Shown here: positions 1-9,189 of the stretch, in pieces
Layout of the letters: each line of letters begins with the position of its first letter
Numbering within the stretch: position 1 is the first letter of the stretch
Assembly (NCBI GenBank): GCA_964361075.1
Contig: CAYHZL010000045.1
Span: forward strand, 1 to 19,195
DNA: 19,195 nt
From: CAYHZL01 sp964361075
GTDB lineage: Bacteria > Bacteroidota > Ignavibacteria > UBA10030 > UBA8401
Reading direction: 5' to 3'
The notes under the pieces: generated by a model
The model's database searches: none
The model's input: only the letters and a program-made list of their open reading frames with translations
Told to the model about the DNA's origin: nothing
Translations under genes and position numbers: made by a program

Positions 1-30
1 AAAAAAAATGTATTTTTATTGCAAGAACAC

Positions 31-59
31 TTGACAATTGCAGTAGCACTCTTTATATT
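31..59 (+). promoter_or_regulatory. candidate sigma70-type promoter upstream of the lipoprotein gene
   Basis: TTGACA at 31-36 and TATATT at 54-59 are separated by 17 bp, a near-consensus -35/-10 pair. It lies about 190 bp before the first start codon, so it implies a long AT-rich leader or serves an RNA not recognised here. Bacteroidota often use a different promoter consensus, so the call is tentative. The rest of 1-246 shows no gene. Confidence 0.35.
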
Positions 60-246
60 TTGTCCAAGTTGACTGTGAACTAAATTCATACTAAACGAGA
101 AGAAACTCACAAAGTTTCAATATTCTTCCCGACAAATTTTTGTCTTTATCTGCATAATTTTATTTGATGTTTTTACAATATCTCACCACGAAAAAAAATA
201 ATATATAATAATTGATAGCCTTCACAATAACAAAAGGAGACCACCA

Positions 247-1041
247 ATGTTGTTGAACAAACATTCTTTTCTGTTTGTGTTTATCCTCCTTCTTAGCGGA
301 ACTTTCTGTTTAAGTTGCGTGGATATTCCTTCAAACGCCCCAACACCACCGGTGTTAAATTCGGAAGTCAGATTTATTTCTCTTAATCCTTCCTCTGTTT
401 CTACACCGAAGCAATTGCAAATTGCAGATGGTCCGAATTTTACGACGTATGTTTCGTTTACGGTTGGTGCGAATGGCATCGCTAGTCCATTCACTATCTT
501 TCCGGCGGGTGCAAAAAAAATTATTTATCGTTTCGGCACACTTCCTCCCGACGCCGACACGCTGTCTGTAAATTTTGAAACAGATCAAAAGGCAACACTG
601 GTGTTTGCAAGAAACACTAAGCCGGATTCTTTGACGAAAGGAAAATTTTCACCATACAAACTTTCTCTTGGGTATTCTTTTAATCCGACCCGATTACAGG
701 ATACAACCATGGTGCGTTTTGTGAACTTAATGGTTGGTGGATTGGATACAGTGCAAATCCGTGATGGCTTGTCGGGTGCGATTGTTTCCGGCGGTAGAAC
801 TATAGTAGGAGGTACTTCATCGTTTGTGAAAATTCCGATAAATAGTGCGCGGACATTTTACTTTACCGGACATCTGATGAAAGAGTACATCAAATTAGAT
901 ACAACAGTAGTGGCGTATAAAGATTCCTTAAAAATTACCGGCTCATCGTACAAAGTCCAAACAGTTTTTATTTATGACAAATATGATACTGCTGCAGTAA
1001 GCAATGCTAACGTAAAGATTAAAGTGTTGGATGAAAATTAA
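247..1041 (+). CDS. putative outer-membrane/periplasmic lipoprotein, DUF4397-like fold suspected
   Basis: 264 residues. The start is well placed behind AGGAGA at 235-240. Residues 5-23 are a hydrophobic signal segment followed by Cys24 in the context CLSC. This is a plausible but non-canonical lipobox, because -3 is Cys rather than Leu/Val/Ile, so lipidation is likely but not certain. The rest is beta-rich and looks like two related halves, each opening with a VRF-type strand (near residues 41 and 156). This resembles DUF4397-like surface lipoproteins, but I cannot confirm the family. The next gene, a TonB-dependent receptor, begins about 50 bp downstream, so the two are probably co-transcribed. 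A role as a surface or periplasmic partner of that receptor is inference. It is not a SusD homologue by length or by any visible motif. Confidence 0.75.
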   Translation: MLLNKHSFLFVFILLLSGTFCLSCVDIPSNAPTPPVLNSEVRFISLNPSSVSTPKQLQIADGPNFTTYVSFTVGANGIASPFTIFPAGAKKIIYRFGTLPPDADTLSVNFETDQKATLVFARNTKPDSLTKGKFSPYKLSLGYSFNPTRLQDTTMVRFVNLMVGGLDTVQIRDGLSGAIVSGGRTIVGGTSSFVKIPINSARTFYFTGHLMKEYIKLDTTVVAYKDSLKITGSSYKVQTVFIYDKYDTAAVSNANVKIKVLDEN

Positions 1042-1090
1042 TTTTTTCCCTTCGTCGCGAGACATGAAAATTATATCGAGAGGAACAGTC

Positions 1091-4087
1091 ATGAACAAAA
1101 AAATACAAATGTTGTTTGCATTTCTTCTTGTTCCTGCGTTGATGTTCGCAGCGTCAACCGGAAAAATACGAGGAAAAGTAACTGATGAAAAAACGAAAGA
1201 AGCGCTCATTGGCGCAAACGTTGTTCTTGTTGGCACTAACTACGGAGCGGCAACCGATATTGATGGGAATTTCATCATATTGAATGTTCCACCAGGCAAA
1301 TATGCAGTACGTGCTTCGTTGCTTGGCTACCAAAATGTTGTAGTGAACAATGTTGGTGTAAACGAAGATTTAACTTCCGAAGTGAACTTTAAACTTGCAT
1401 CAAGCGATGTGCAGTTAAAGGAAGTAGTTATTGTGCAAGAAAGACCTCTTGTCAATAAAAGTGCAACGAATGCCGTTCGGATTGGAACACAAGAAGATAT
1501 CGCAAAACTTCCAGTGCGTGGTGTCCAAGCGGCAATTGCTTTATCTCCCGGTGTTGTTCAGCAAAACGGAAAAATATTTATTCGTGGCGGACGCGCAGAT
1601 GAAGTTGGGTATTATTTGGAGGGTGCAAATGCCAGAAATATTATCGCAGATGCAAATACGGGAACAAATCAGAATTTAGCAACAGTTATTCCCGAAGCGC
1701 TGGAAGAATTTCAAGTACAAGCCGGCGGTTATACAGCAGAATACGGCGGCGCCAATGCAGGTATTATTCGCCAGACGCTGCGAACCGGTACTTCAAATTA
1801 CAAAGGAACTTTTCAGGTTGAAACAGATAATTTTACACAACAAAATGAAAAACGATTTGGAACGTACTCGTATGGCTACAGTAATTACGTTGCAACATTG
1901 AGCGGTCCGGTATACTTTGACAACATAAAATTTTTCATTGCCGGTGAAAATGAATTTCAACGAGATACACAAGTGCGGTTTTGGGATGGCATTACAATGG
2001 ATTCAAAGCCGGATATTAGTACAAAACGTGATAGTGTTCCTGCTATAGAGTTAAAACCAGGTAATATTCCGGGTGGTATGAAAAACCGTTACACCCTTAA
2101 CAGTACATTGACATTTGATTATAATCCTTTTGTCATTCGTGTTGGTGGTTCGTTTTCTAAAGAAACTTCGCACGAAACAGCAGACCCGCTGAGATTGTAT
2201 TTTAATATGGCTCGATTGCCTATTACAGATTTATCAAATCTTCTTTTGAATACAAAGTTCACGCATATTCTCAGCAGTTCAACATTATATGAAGTGAATG
2301 TGAACTACACAGATTATAGAAGAAAAGTTTCTGATCCTATCCTCAAAGATAATTTCTTGATCTACAATGATAGTATCGCGAATGCGAAATATGGTTACGT
2401 TTTTAAAAATTATACGACTGATCCTGGTTCCGGAAGTGAAGGGTATAATTTGTATTCTTTCCGTCTTGATCGGTTTGGAGCGGTGAGAACCACATTTACA
2501 AAAGAAAAACAAGCGCGTTGGGGTGGAACAATTGATTTTACAAGCCAGGTGAATACGAACCATCAACTGAAAGTTGGTGCTTCAGGTGAGTATAATGTTG
2601 CGCGCTATTTCCAAACAGGCAGCAGGTCATTGTTACTATATTATCTCCAGTATCCTGATATTATCCGCACCGGCGGCAAAGTGAAAGATTTTGGTGTAGC
2701 GCGCCAAGGTGGTGTGAATAATTATGGATATGATTTCTATGGAAACGAAATTACGGATGCCAACAATATAGATGGTCCAAAAACGCCGATCAATATTGGT
2801 GCATATATCCAAGATAAAATGGAGTTTTCAGATTTGGTTGTGAATGCAGGTGTTCGTTTGGATTATATAGACAATGATGATATTGAATTTAAAGATGACC
2901 CAACGACACCACAAATAGACGGTTTGCATAATCCTTCTGTTGATATTACCGATACTGGGTTTCCAGTGTATGTTGCTACCGGTATCAAGAAAGCAAAACC
3001 ATTCACAGGTGTTAGTCCGAGATTGGGTTTTTCTTTCCCGGTTACTGATAGAACTGTGTTCCACATGCAATATGGAAAATTTATTCAAGCACCAAGTTTA
3101 AATATTGCTTATGCCGGAAGAGGTGTACAAGCAGGTATTTGGAGTGGTCAAAATTATTATCCGAATCCACGCGGATATAATCTTCAACCGACTCGCACAA
3201 CACAGTACGAAGTTGGTTTCAGTCAGCAATTTTCAGACTTTGCTGCGTTTGATATTGTGGGATTTTATAAAGATATCGAAGGACAAATCCAAATTGCAAA
3301 AATTGTTACAGATCCCGGCGCGAATACAAAAGGGTACAACGCTTTTGTGAATGGTGACTTTGTTACAACAAAAGGCGTTGAGTTGAGTTTGCGGTTACGC
3401 CGCATTAACCATTTCCGTGTGCAGTTTAACTATACATTTTCTGACGGACAAGGTACCGGCTCCTCGACTAATTCTGCAGTCTCATCGGTTGAGAATGGAA
3501 CGTTGACGCCGAATATTATTTCGCCGTTGGATTTCAATCAAACACATCGTGGTTCTGCTAATATTGACTTCTCTTTTGATAAAGGTGAGGGCGGATTAAT
3601 TTTTGAAAGCTTCGGTGCAAATTTACTTTTCACGTTCAATAGCGGACACCCGTACACAAAATCAACAGGAAGTATTGGTCAGCAATCATCTGACCAAGGC
3701 GCACTTATTGAGGCGGACGCCCGCTTCAACTCTCCGTTGGAATCAGTCAATGGATCAGTTACTCCGTGGAATTATAATTTTGATGTACGTCTCTATAAAG
3801 GTTTTTCCATTGGCGGTGTAACTGCTGAAGCATATATGTATGTTCAAAATTTATTGAACGCAAGAAACGTAATCAATGTGTATCGCAGAACAGGAAATTC
3901 GTATGATGACGGCTTCCTGAGCAACGATGAGTTAAGCAACGGTGCAAAGGGTATATACGGACAAGATTATGTTAATTTGTATACTCAGGCAAATTTAAAT
4001 AATGGACGTGCATATCGCAATGTAACAGGAAATAATCTTTGGGGCACGCCGCGGCAAATTCGTTTTGGTGTGCGTCTTGAAATCTAA
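1091..4087 (+). CDS. TonB-dependent outer-membrane receptor with CarboxypepD_reg-like N-terminal domain
   Basis: 998 residues from the ATG at 1091, chosen because AGAGGA (1079-1084) sits 6 bp upstream and the signal peptide (MNKKIQMLFAFLLVPALMFA) then begins at residue 1. The frame stays open to 1031, but that start would overlap the previous gene and add 20 residues before the signal. Residues about 24-108 match the carboxypeptidase-regulatory-like beta-sandwich (GKIRGKVTDEKT, then DIDGNFIILNVPPGKY). A TonB-box-like LKEVVIV follows at about 110-116. The plug domain (about 120-235) contains the IFIRGGRADE stretch. From about 260 to the end are alternating aromatic strands of a 22-stranded-type barrel, closing with RFGVRLEI. 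The family imports substrates across the outer membrane using TonB/ExbBD energy. The substrate cannot be read from the sequence. The stop codon lies 3 bp before a mobile-element target duplication. Confidence 0.93.
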   Translation: MNKKIQMLFAFLLVPALMFAASTGKIRGKVTDEKTKEALIGANVVLVGTNYGAATDIDGNFIILNVPPGKYAVRASLLGYQNVVVNNVGVNEDLTSEVNFKLASSDVQLKEVVIVQERPLVNKSATNAVRIGTQEDIAKLPVRGVQAAIALSPGVVQQNGKIFIRGGRADEVGYYLEGANARNIIADANTGTNQNLATVIPEALEEFQVQAGGYTAEYGGANAGIIRQTLRTGTSNYKGTFQVETDNFTQQNEKRFGTYSYGYSNYVATLSGPVYFDNIKFFIAGENEFQRDTQVRFWDGITMDSKPDISTKRDSVPAIELKPGNIPGGMKNRYTLNSTLTFDYNPFVIRVGGSFSKETSHETADPLRLYFNMARLPITDLSNLLLNTKFTHILSSSTLYEVNVNYTDYRRKVSDPILKDNFLIYNDSIANAKYGYVFKNYTTDPGSGSEGYNLYSFRLDRFGAVRTTFTKEKQARWGGTIDFTSQVNTNHQLKVGASGEYNVARYFQTGSRSLLLYYLQYPDIIRTGGKVKDFGVARQGGVNNYGYDFYGNEITDANNIDGPKTPINIGAYIQDKMEFSDLVVNAGVRLDYIDNDDIEFKDDPTTPQIDGLHNPSVDITDTGFPVYVATGIKKAKPFTGVSPRLGFSFPVTDRTVFHMQYGKFIQAPSLNIAYAGRGVQAGIWSGQNYYPNPRGYNLQPTRTTQYEVGFSQQFSDFAAFDIVGFYKDIEGQIQIAKIVTDPGANTKGYNAFVNGDFVTTKGVELSLRLRRINHFRVQFNYTFSDGQGTGSSTNSAVSSVENGTLTPNIISPLDFNQTHRGSANIDFSFDKGEGGLIFESFGANLLFTFNSGHPYTKSTGSIGQQSSDQGALIEADARFNSPLESVNGSVTPWNYNFDVRLYKGFSIGGVTAEAYMYVQNLLNARNVINVYRRTGNSYDDGFLSNDELSNGAKGIYGQDYVNLYTQANLNNGRAYRNVTGNNLWGTPRQIRFGVRLEI

Positions 4088-4089
4088 AG

Positions 4090-4218
4090 TAAAGGGCATC
4101 TCTAAAAACCTTCAAGGTTTAACTTGACCAAATTTTGTGATGTTAAAATTTTATGGTACATCGTAAAAACAAAAAAAACCTTGAAGGTTTCGTAACAAGT
4201 TTTTAGAGATGCCCTAAA
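4090..4218. mobile_element. miniature inverted-repeat element (MITE-like) with TAAA target duplication
   Basis: A 121-bp element (4094-4214) is bounded by perfect 15-bp terminal inverted repeats, GGGCATCTCTAAAAA at 4094-4108 and its complement at 4200-4214. It is flanked by a direct TAAA at 4090-4093 and 4215-4218. Just inside the ends are AAACCTTCAAGGTTT (4106-4120) and its complement AAACCTTGAAGGTTT (4176-4190), so the whole element can fold into a long hairpin. There is no coding capacity. A second copy of the left end starts at 19145 and a decayed relative lies at 9038-9087, so it is a dispersed family. A 4-bp duplication with short terminal repeats would fit mobilisation by an insertion-sequence transposase elsewhere in the genome; the family is not assigned. 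It sits between the receptor gene and the next coding sequence and could terminate or attenuate read-through. Confidence 0.82.
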
Positions 4219-4274
4219 AGAAGTATCATTTGATGATTACAGAAATTTTATAAATTAACTTCGGAGTTATACTA

Positions 4275-7200
4275 ATGAAAAAAAATATTTTTTCTCTCTC
4301 TCTGATGCTTTGTGCTCTCCTGCTTTTTGTGCAAGGTGGTCTTGCAAAAGAAAAAGAAAACACCGCATCAGAAAAGCGAGGTTCCATGTTCAAATCCAAT
4401 GGTACACCTTCTGCGGCATTATTGAATATCAACAAAATAGCTGCATGGTACGAGTCGAATGGTGAAATGGAACGCAATCCTTCAGATGGTAATTCGGGTT
4501 TAACATATCCTCGAGGTACCGCAACCGCCATCTATGCATCCGGGCTTGTATGGGGTGGCAGAGTAATAGATGGTAAAACGCCGGTAATTCGTGCAGGTGG
4601 TTCGGATTATAATAGAGGTGTTGCACCTGGTGCAATTTTGGGAATACAAACAGGAAAGTATGAAGATCCAAACGCTTTGGATGTCCGCCTTTGGAGAATC
4701 CGACGCGATTATGCAACTGCAGATTTGCGGCAGGATGCAGCAGAAACCAATACAAAATCTTTGGGTTCTGTAACCGATGGCGATATTGCCGTTGTTCGCA
4801 AACAGTACGAAACAGATTGGAAAGAGTGGCCTTGGGAAAAAGGGGCACCATATTATGATAAAAATAATAACGGTATCTATGATCCGAAACCTTTGCCGGG
4901 AAAAATTAATGATGTTGAGGTGCCGGATACAAGCAGTGATTCCCCAGGTATTGCCGATGCCGATCAGGTAATTTGGTTTGTCTGCCACGATTTAACTGGT
5001 CCTTCGCAATGGGCATCTCCGCAAATTGGTTTGGAACAACAAACAACAATTTGGGGCTATAACCGATCCGATGCGCTTGGCAATGTTATATTCAAAAAAT
5101 TCAAACTCATCTATAAAGGGACGGCAACGACTCCTCCGGATGGCAGAATTGAAGATATGTATCTCTGTCAATGGTCAGATCCTGATCTTGGCGATGCCGG
5201 CGATGATTTTGCCGGTTGCGATACAACACTCAGTGTTGGATTTGTCTATAATTCAAAAACTCTTGACAAAACTTATCGTCCATTTAATATTGCACCACCG
5301 GCTTCCGGTTATGACTTTTTGCAAGGTCCAATTGTTCCTGCACCAGGGAAAACGGCGGTGTTTGATTTAAAATACAAGCCAGATTGGAAAAACCTTCCGA
5401 TGACGTCGTTTATCTATTTTGCGGCAGGCGGTAAGTACGGCGATCCTCCACATACTGCAGCCGGTGCGATTCAATGGTACCAAATGTTGCGAGGTTTGCC
5501 GCCGACACCACAAGGTCCGCCGGATCCTGCACCGGAAGTGGATCCTAAAACACTTCAACCAACATCTTTTTGGCTGCCTGGAGACCCTGTAACAGACCCA
5601 AAGGCTGAAAAAAGCTGGGTTGATGGTTTGTGGGATACACCGGGCGACAGACGTATTATGTTGACATCTGGTCCATTTACAATGAAATTGGGTGAAACGC
5701 AAGAATTAGTTTCTGCTACACTCTGTGGACTTGGCTCTGATAGACTCACAAGTATTTCTGTGTTTAAGTTTTATGATAGAGCCGTACAATCTGCTTATGA
5801 TAATTTATTCGATTTGCCGAAGCCACCGCCACAGCCACAGTTTTCCGTTATTGAAATGGATAAAGCAGTGATAGTGGAGTGGGAAAAAGACTTGATTGGT
5901 GTTGCGACAACAGAAGGTTCTGTTTCCAAAGGATATAAGTTTGAAGGTTACAATGTCTGGCAATTACCATCGGCAACATCTCCGTTAAGCAATGGAAAGA
6001 AAATTGCAACCTTTGATTTAGATTCCGATCCTGCAACAATTGTACAGGAAGAATTTCAAGAAGCTTCCGGACAGATTATTGGGACGCCTGTACAATTAGG
6101 AAAAAACAGCGGCATTTCACGTTACATGCTTCTGACTACTGATGCACTTAAAAACAGGCCGTTTATTAATGGTCAACGATATTATTTTGCAGTTACTGCA
6201 TACAACTATAATGGCAATCCGTTGTTAACTACAAAAACGTTTGAAAGCGCACCGCAGATTCGGGAAGCAATTCCTCATGCAGCTAATCCGGGCGTTGTGC
6301 TGCCGTATAAACTCCAAGACACACTGGGAACTTTACAATCAACACAAGCTCCCGGTAATAATAATGACGCAAGACTTGGTTTAGTTGTGTTTAACCCGAC
6401 ATTGCAGCAAGGCAGCACGTTTGAAGTATGGTATGGCGGTTCTGGAACAGCTCTTCGTAATTATACCCTTGTGAAAACGATCAGTGGAAGCACCGACCAT
6501 GCTACAGTTACTGCGGCACTTGCTGACACAAATCAAATTCCAAATGCGACAGGCACCGGAACGTTCACTATCAATGATGCAAAGACACAGGTAAAATATA
6601 AAGTTACTGTTAGTGGTTTAACAGGTCCAATTACATCTGCGCATATTCATATCGGCGCTGCAGGTGTTAATGGTTCGATTGTGCATCCGTTCAATGTTGT
6701 CAATAATGCAATTCAGGATGGTTCTTGGTCGATCCCGGATTCGCTTGTTGATGATTTTACGGCCGGGAATTTATATGTAAATGTTCATACAGGGGCAAAT
6801 AAGGGGGGAGAAATTCGCGGTCAAATAGCTGATGGTCTTTTCCAGCGCACGGTGCTTCCGGGTGCGGTAAAGGTGGCTCCTCCAATCACATCCTATACAG
6901 AACATCGAATACCTAACGATGGTATATCATTTTTTGCCGGTCCGGCACCGATCGGATTAAAGAATGTGCAACAAACTGCTCCTTCGAGCGGGAGTGTTGT
7001 CAACATACCAAATCCCGGCGGAATATATAGTATTGTCGGTCCCGTGGATTCTTTGAATGGTGATAAAGCAAGTGAAGCGGATTACGAAATTCGATTTGTT
7101 GATGGAATAAATTATGCCGTGGCAATAAGGGCTGATACAGCACCTACTGGATTGAACGCAAAATTTATTCAAATTCCGTTTGCGGTTTATCAGGATACAA

Positions 7201-7922
7201 CTCGCGTATGGCCTGTAATCAAAGTTGTAAACAATTCAGATATTGTATGGAATGCTGACGATAAAAATCCCAAAAGTAACGGTAAGTTTACATTTGATAA
7301 TATTGTTGGAATAGCAGATACGGTTACCGGTGGTGATCCACCTTACTATAGAATTAAATATTACAGTCCAAGCTTTCCGTCATTTCCACCAACTAGCACT
7401 TTGTGGAAAAGTAGATTGATTTCCGCTGTGAACCATAATTTAAAAAATATTATTTTTGTGAGTGAAAAAGGTGGTGGTACGTATCCTGCCCCTGCAACCG
7501 GAACAATTATTAAATTTACAACGAACAAATCAATAAAAGTCGGTGATGTGCGTTCATTTACACTAAAAGCATTGGATTCATATAATCCGACTGCAGCTAA
7601 AGCTGAAGTCAGCAAAGTGAATATATTTCCTAACCCGTACTATGGTATCAATAATGCGGAAACAACCCGCGAGGTTCGGTTCGTTACAATTAACCACTTA
7701 CCACGCAAAGCTACGATTCGCATCTTCAATCTTGCCGGCACTCATGTTCGCACATTACTTAAAGATGACGATTCTCAATTTATACAGTGGGACTTGTTAA
7801 ACGAAAGAAGACTTCCTGTAGCAAGCGGCATGTATCTCATCTATGTTGATATGGGCGACCTTGGCGTGAAGGTGTTGAAGTCTGCAATTATTCAAGAGCA
7901 GCAATTCTTGAGAAACTATTAA
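4275..7922 (+). CDS. large secreted T9SS cargo protein with CHRD domain and type A sorting domain
   Basis: 1215 residues. GGAG at 4263-4266 precedes the start, and residues 1-25 form a signal peptide ending near GGLAKE. Residues about 50-520 are an uncharacterised secreted region seen in style in Ignavibacteria-like genomes (INKIAAWYES, GLVWGG and similar motifs). It includes an acidic calcium-loop-like DKNNNGIYDP near 195-204. A fibronectin-III-like segment lies about 530-650. Residues about 742-854 match a CHRD domain: SGLTGPITSAHIHIGAAG, then NLYVNVHTGANKGGEIRGQI. The C-terminal about 100 residues form a type A T9SS sorting domain (VNIFPNPYYG, then ATIRIFNLAG, then SGMYLIYV). The domain order implies export by Sec, outer-membrane passage by T9SS and surface attachment or release. 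The final LRNY tail after the last strand is slightly longer than usual. No catalytic motif was seen. The porV-like gene follows closely, consistent with a shared transcript. Confidence 0.9.
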   Translation: MKKNIFSLSLMLCALLLFVQGGLAKEKENTASEKRGSMFKSNGTPSAALLNINKIAAWYESNGEMERNPSDGNSGLTYPRGTATAIYASGLVWGGRVIDGKTPVIRAGGSDYNRGVAPGAILGIQTGKYEDPNALDVRLWRIRRDYATADLRQDAAETNTKSLGSVTDGDIAVVRKQYETDWKEWPWEKGAPYYDKNNNGIYDPKPLPGKINDVEVPDTSSDSPGIADADQVIWFVCHDLTGPSQWASPQIGLEQQTTIWGYNRSDALGNVIFKKFKLIYKGTATTPPDGRIEDMYLCQWSDPDLGDAGDDFAGCDTTLSVGFVYNSKTLDKTYRPFNIAPPASGYDFLQGPIVPAPGKTAVFDLKYKPDWKNLPMTSFIYFAAGGKYGDPPHTAAGAIQWYQMLRGLPPTPQGPPDPAPEVDPKTLQPTSFWLPGDPVTDPKAEKSWVDGLWDTPGDRRIMLTSGPFTMKLGETQELVSATLCGLGSDRLTSISVFKFYDRAVQSAYDNLFDLPKPPPQPQFSVIEMDKAVIVEWEKDLIGVATTEGSVSKGYKFEGYNVWQLPSATSPLSNGKKIATFDLDSDPATIVQEEFQEASGQIIGTPVQLGKNSGISRYMLLTTDALKNRPFINGQRYYFAVTAYNYNGNPLLTTKTFESAPQIREAIPHAANPGVVLPYKLQDTLGTLQSTQAPGNNNDARLGLVVFNPTLQQGSTFEVWYGGSGTALRNYTLVKTISGSTDHATVTAALADTNQIPNATGTGTFTINDAKTQVKYKVTVSGLTGPITSAHIHIGAAGVNGSIVHPFNVVNNAIQDGSWSIPDSLVDDFTAGNLYVNVHTGANKGGEIRGQIADGLFQRTVLPGAVKVAPPITSYTEHRIPNDGISFFAGPAPIGLKNVQQTAPSSGSVVNIPNPGGIYSIVGPVDSLNGDKASEADYEIRFVDGINYAVAIRADTAPTGLNAKFIQIPFAVYQDTTRVWPVIKVVNNSDIVWNADDKNPKSNGKFTFDNIVGIADTVTGGDPPYYRIKYYSPSFPSFPPTSTLWKSRLISAVNHNLKNIIFVSEKGGGTYPAPATGTIIKFTTNKSIKVGDVRSFTLKALDSYNPTAAKAEVSKVNIFPNPYYGINNAETTREVRFVTINHLPRKATIRIFNLAGTHVRTLLKDDDSQFIQWDLLNERRLPVASGMYLIYVDMGDLGVKVLKSAIIQEQQFLRNY

Positions 7923-7979
7923 TCACCGGAGCCCATAATGAAGAATATAAATTTTGAAATGAAAAAGGAGAGCAGTACA

Positions 7980-9026
7980 ATGAAGAACATGTTTGTAACA
8001 CTCTCATCGTTGATGATGATTCTTCTTTGCGTTATCACAACTGAAAGCTATGCGGGCAGAGGTGATAAAGCTGGAACATCTGCTGCGCCGATATTAATGA
8101 TTCCGGTCGGTGCCCGCGATATTGCCATCGGTGGTGCGAATCTTGCGTCAACCTACGGCGTGGATGCGATTTATTATAATCCTGCCGGATTAGCTTTTGG
8201 CAAGAAAAGCAGCGAAGCACTATTTTCACACATGAGTTATATCGCAGATATTGGTGTTGACTATCTTGGTGTGAGCAGCAACTTCGAAGGATTTGGCACT
8301 ATTGCTTTTACTATTAAAGCGCTATCAATCGGCGACATCAATGTAACAACGGAAGCAAATCCTGATGGTACAGGTGAAATTTATACACCACGCTTCAACA
8401 CCATCGGTCTTACTTATGCGAAAGCGTTAACGGATAGAATTTCATTCGGACTAACGACCAATTTAATTTCCGAACAAATTGACCGCGTCTCTTCAACCGG
8501 TATTGCGTTCGATTTTGGTGTGCAGTATCATGGCTTTGCAAGTGTGAATGGTCTTGATATTGGCGTCGCAATAAAAAACATTGGTCCACAAATGCAGTAT
8601 GATGGTCCGGGTTTAATTCGCAATGGTCAAATTGATAATGATATTGCAATCGGCCGCTCGCAATCGTTTTATCTCTTGCAGGCAGCGAAAGCAGAACTTC
8701 CTTCCACTATTGAATTAGGTTTTGCGTACCACGTGGATATTAACGATCAAACAAAATTTAATTTCAGTTCATTGTTCGATAACCAAAACTTTATGGATGA
8801 TGAATATAAATTTGGCGGCGAGTTTGCTTATGACGGAACTTTTTTTGTGCGCGGCGGATACGATATGGCTCCGGCAGCAGCAAAAAATACGTACATTTAT
8901 GGTGCAACATTTGGCGGCGGCATCAATCAAAATTTTGATGGTTTAGATTTCACACTTGATTATGCGTATCGTACTGTAAAATATTTTAGTGCAAACCACG
9001 TTTTTACAGTAAAGCTCGGATTTTAA
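7980..9026 (+). CDS. PorV/PorQ-family outer-membrane beta-barrel protein
   Basis: 348 residues from the ATG at 7980, preferred because AAGGAG (7965-7970) lies 9 bp upstream and a compact signal peptide then starts at residue 1. An in-frame ATG at 7938 with GGAG at 7928-7931 would add 14 polar residues and cannot be excluded. The mature start GTSAAPILMIPVGARDIAIGGA, and then DAIYYNPAGLAF, are hallmarks of the PorV/PorQ (UPF0164, FadL-like) family. The rest is alternating barrel strands, ending HVFTVKLGF with the terminal Phe typical of outer-membrane proteins. PorV binds sorting-domain cargo after it leaves the SprA translocon and passes it to the attachment complex, while PorQ works in the same pathway. 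Position between two cargo genes suggests a paralogue serving them. Which of PorV or PorQ it is cannot be settled here, so no symbol is given. Confidence 0.88.
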   Translation: MKNMFVTLSSLMMILLCVITTESYAGRGDKAGTSAAPILMIPVGARDIAIGGANLASTYGVDAIYYNPAGLAFGKKSSEALFSHMSYIADIGVDYLGVSSNFEGFGTIAFTIKALSIGDINVTTEANPDGTGEIYTPRFNTIGLTYAKALTDRISFGLTTNLISEQIDRVSSTGIAFDFGVQYHGFASVNGLDIGVAIKNIGPQMQYDGPGLIRNGQIDNDIAIGRSQSFYLLQAAKAELPSTIELGFAYHVDINDQTKFNFSSLFDNQNFMDDEYKFGGEFAYDGTFFVRGGYDMAPAAAKNTYIYGATFGGGINQNFDGLDFTLDYAYRTVKYFSANHVFTVKLGF

Positions 9027-9037
9027 AATTAGTTATG

Positions 9038-9087
9038 AAACCTTCAAGGTTTGATCAAGATAAACCTTGAAGGTTTTTGAGATGTCC
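9038..9087. repeat. decayed copy of the 4094 element; also a terminator-like hairpin
   Basis: AAACCTTCAAGGTTT (9038-9052) and AAACCTTGAAGGTTT (9062-9076) form a perfect 15-bp stem with a 9-nt loop, running into five T residues. They are followed by GAGATGTCC, which resembles the right terminus of the 4094-4214 element. The left terminus is absent and internal bases are lost. Lying 11 bp after the porV-like stop codon, it may now act as a transcription terminator or a partial one. The rest of 9088-9174 holds only a weak promoter-like pair. Confidence 0.65.
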
Positions 9088-9098
9088 ATAAAAAAATG

Positions 9099-9127
9099 TT
9101 GCATTTCATTGATAAAAATTTTATTCT
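9099..9127 (+). promoter_or_regulatory. weak candidate promoter before the second T9SS cargo gene
   Basis: TTGCAT (9099-9104) and TATTCT (9122-9127) are separated by 17 bp, about 60 bp before the start codon and just after the hairpin at 9038-9076. It would allow separate transcription of the downstream gene. In such AT-rich DNA a chance match is quite possible. Confidence 0.25.
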
Positions 9128-9189
9128 GTACCTGAAAGACGACATAATTCACAATCCACTATTCACAAATTTTTAAGGAGAAATATATT

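Noticed and set aside
69..96. Second promoter candidate TTGACT upstream of the lipoprotein gene
   Set aside because: The matching -10 (CTAAAC-like) is poor and the region is AT-rich, so it is not better than chance.
1031..1090. Upstream start for the TonB-dependent receptor at 1031
   Set aside because: It would overlap the lipoprotein gene and put 20 non-signal residues before a clear signal peptide. The ATG at 1091 has AGAGGA at proper spacing.
4429..4988. Two long minus-strand open frames of 140 and 162 codons
   Set aside because: Both lie wholly opposite the T9SS cargo gene, show Cys/His/Ile-rich low-complexity translation, and have no ribosome-binding site.
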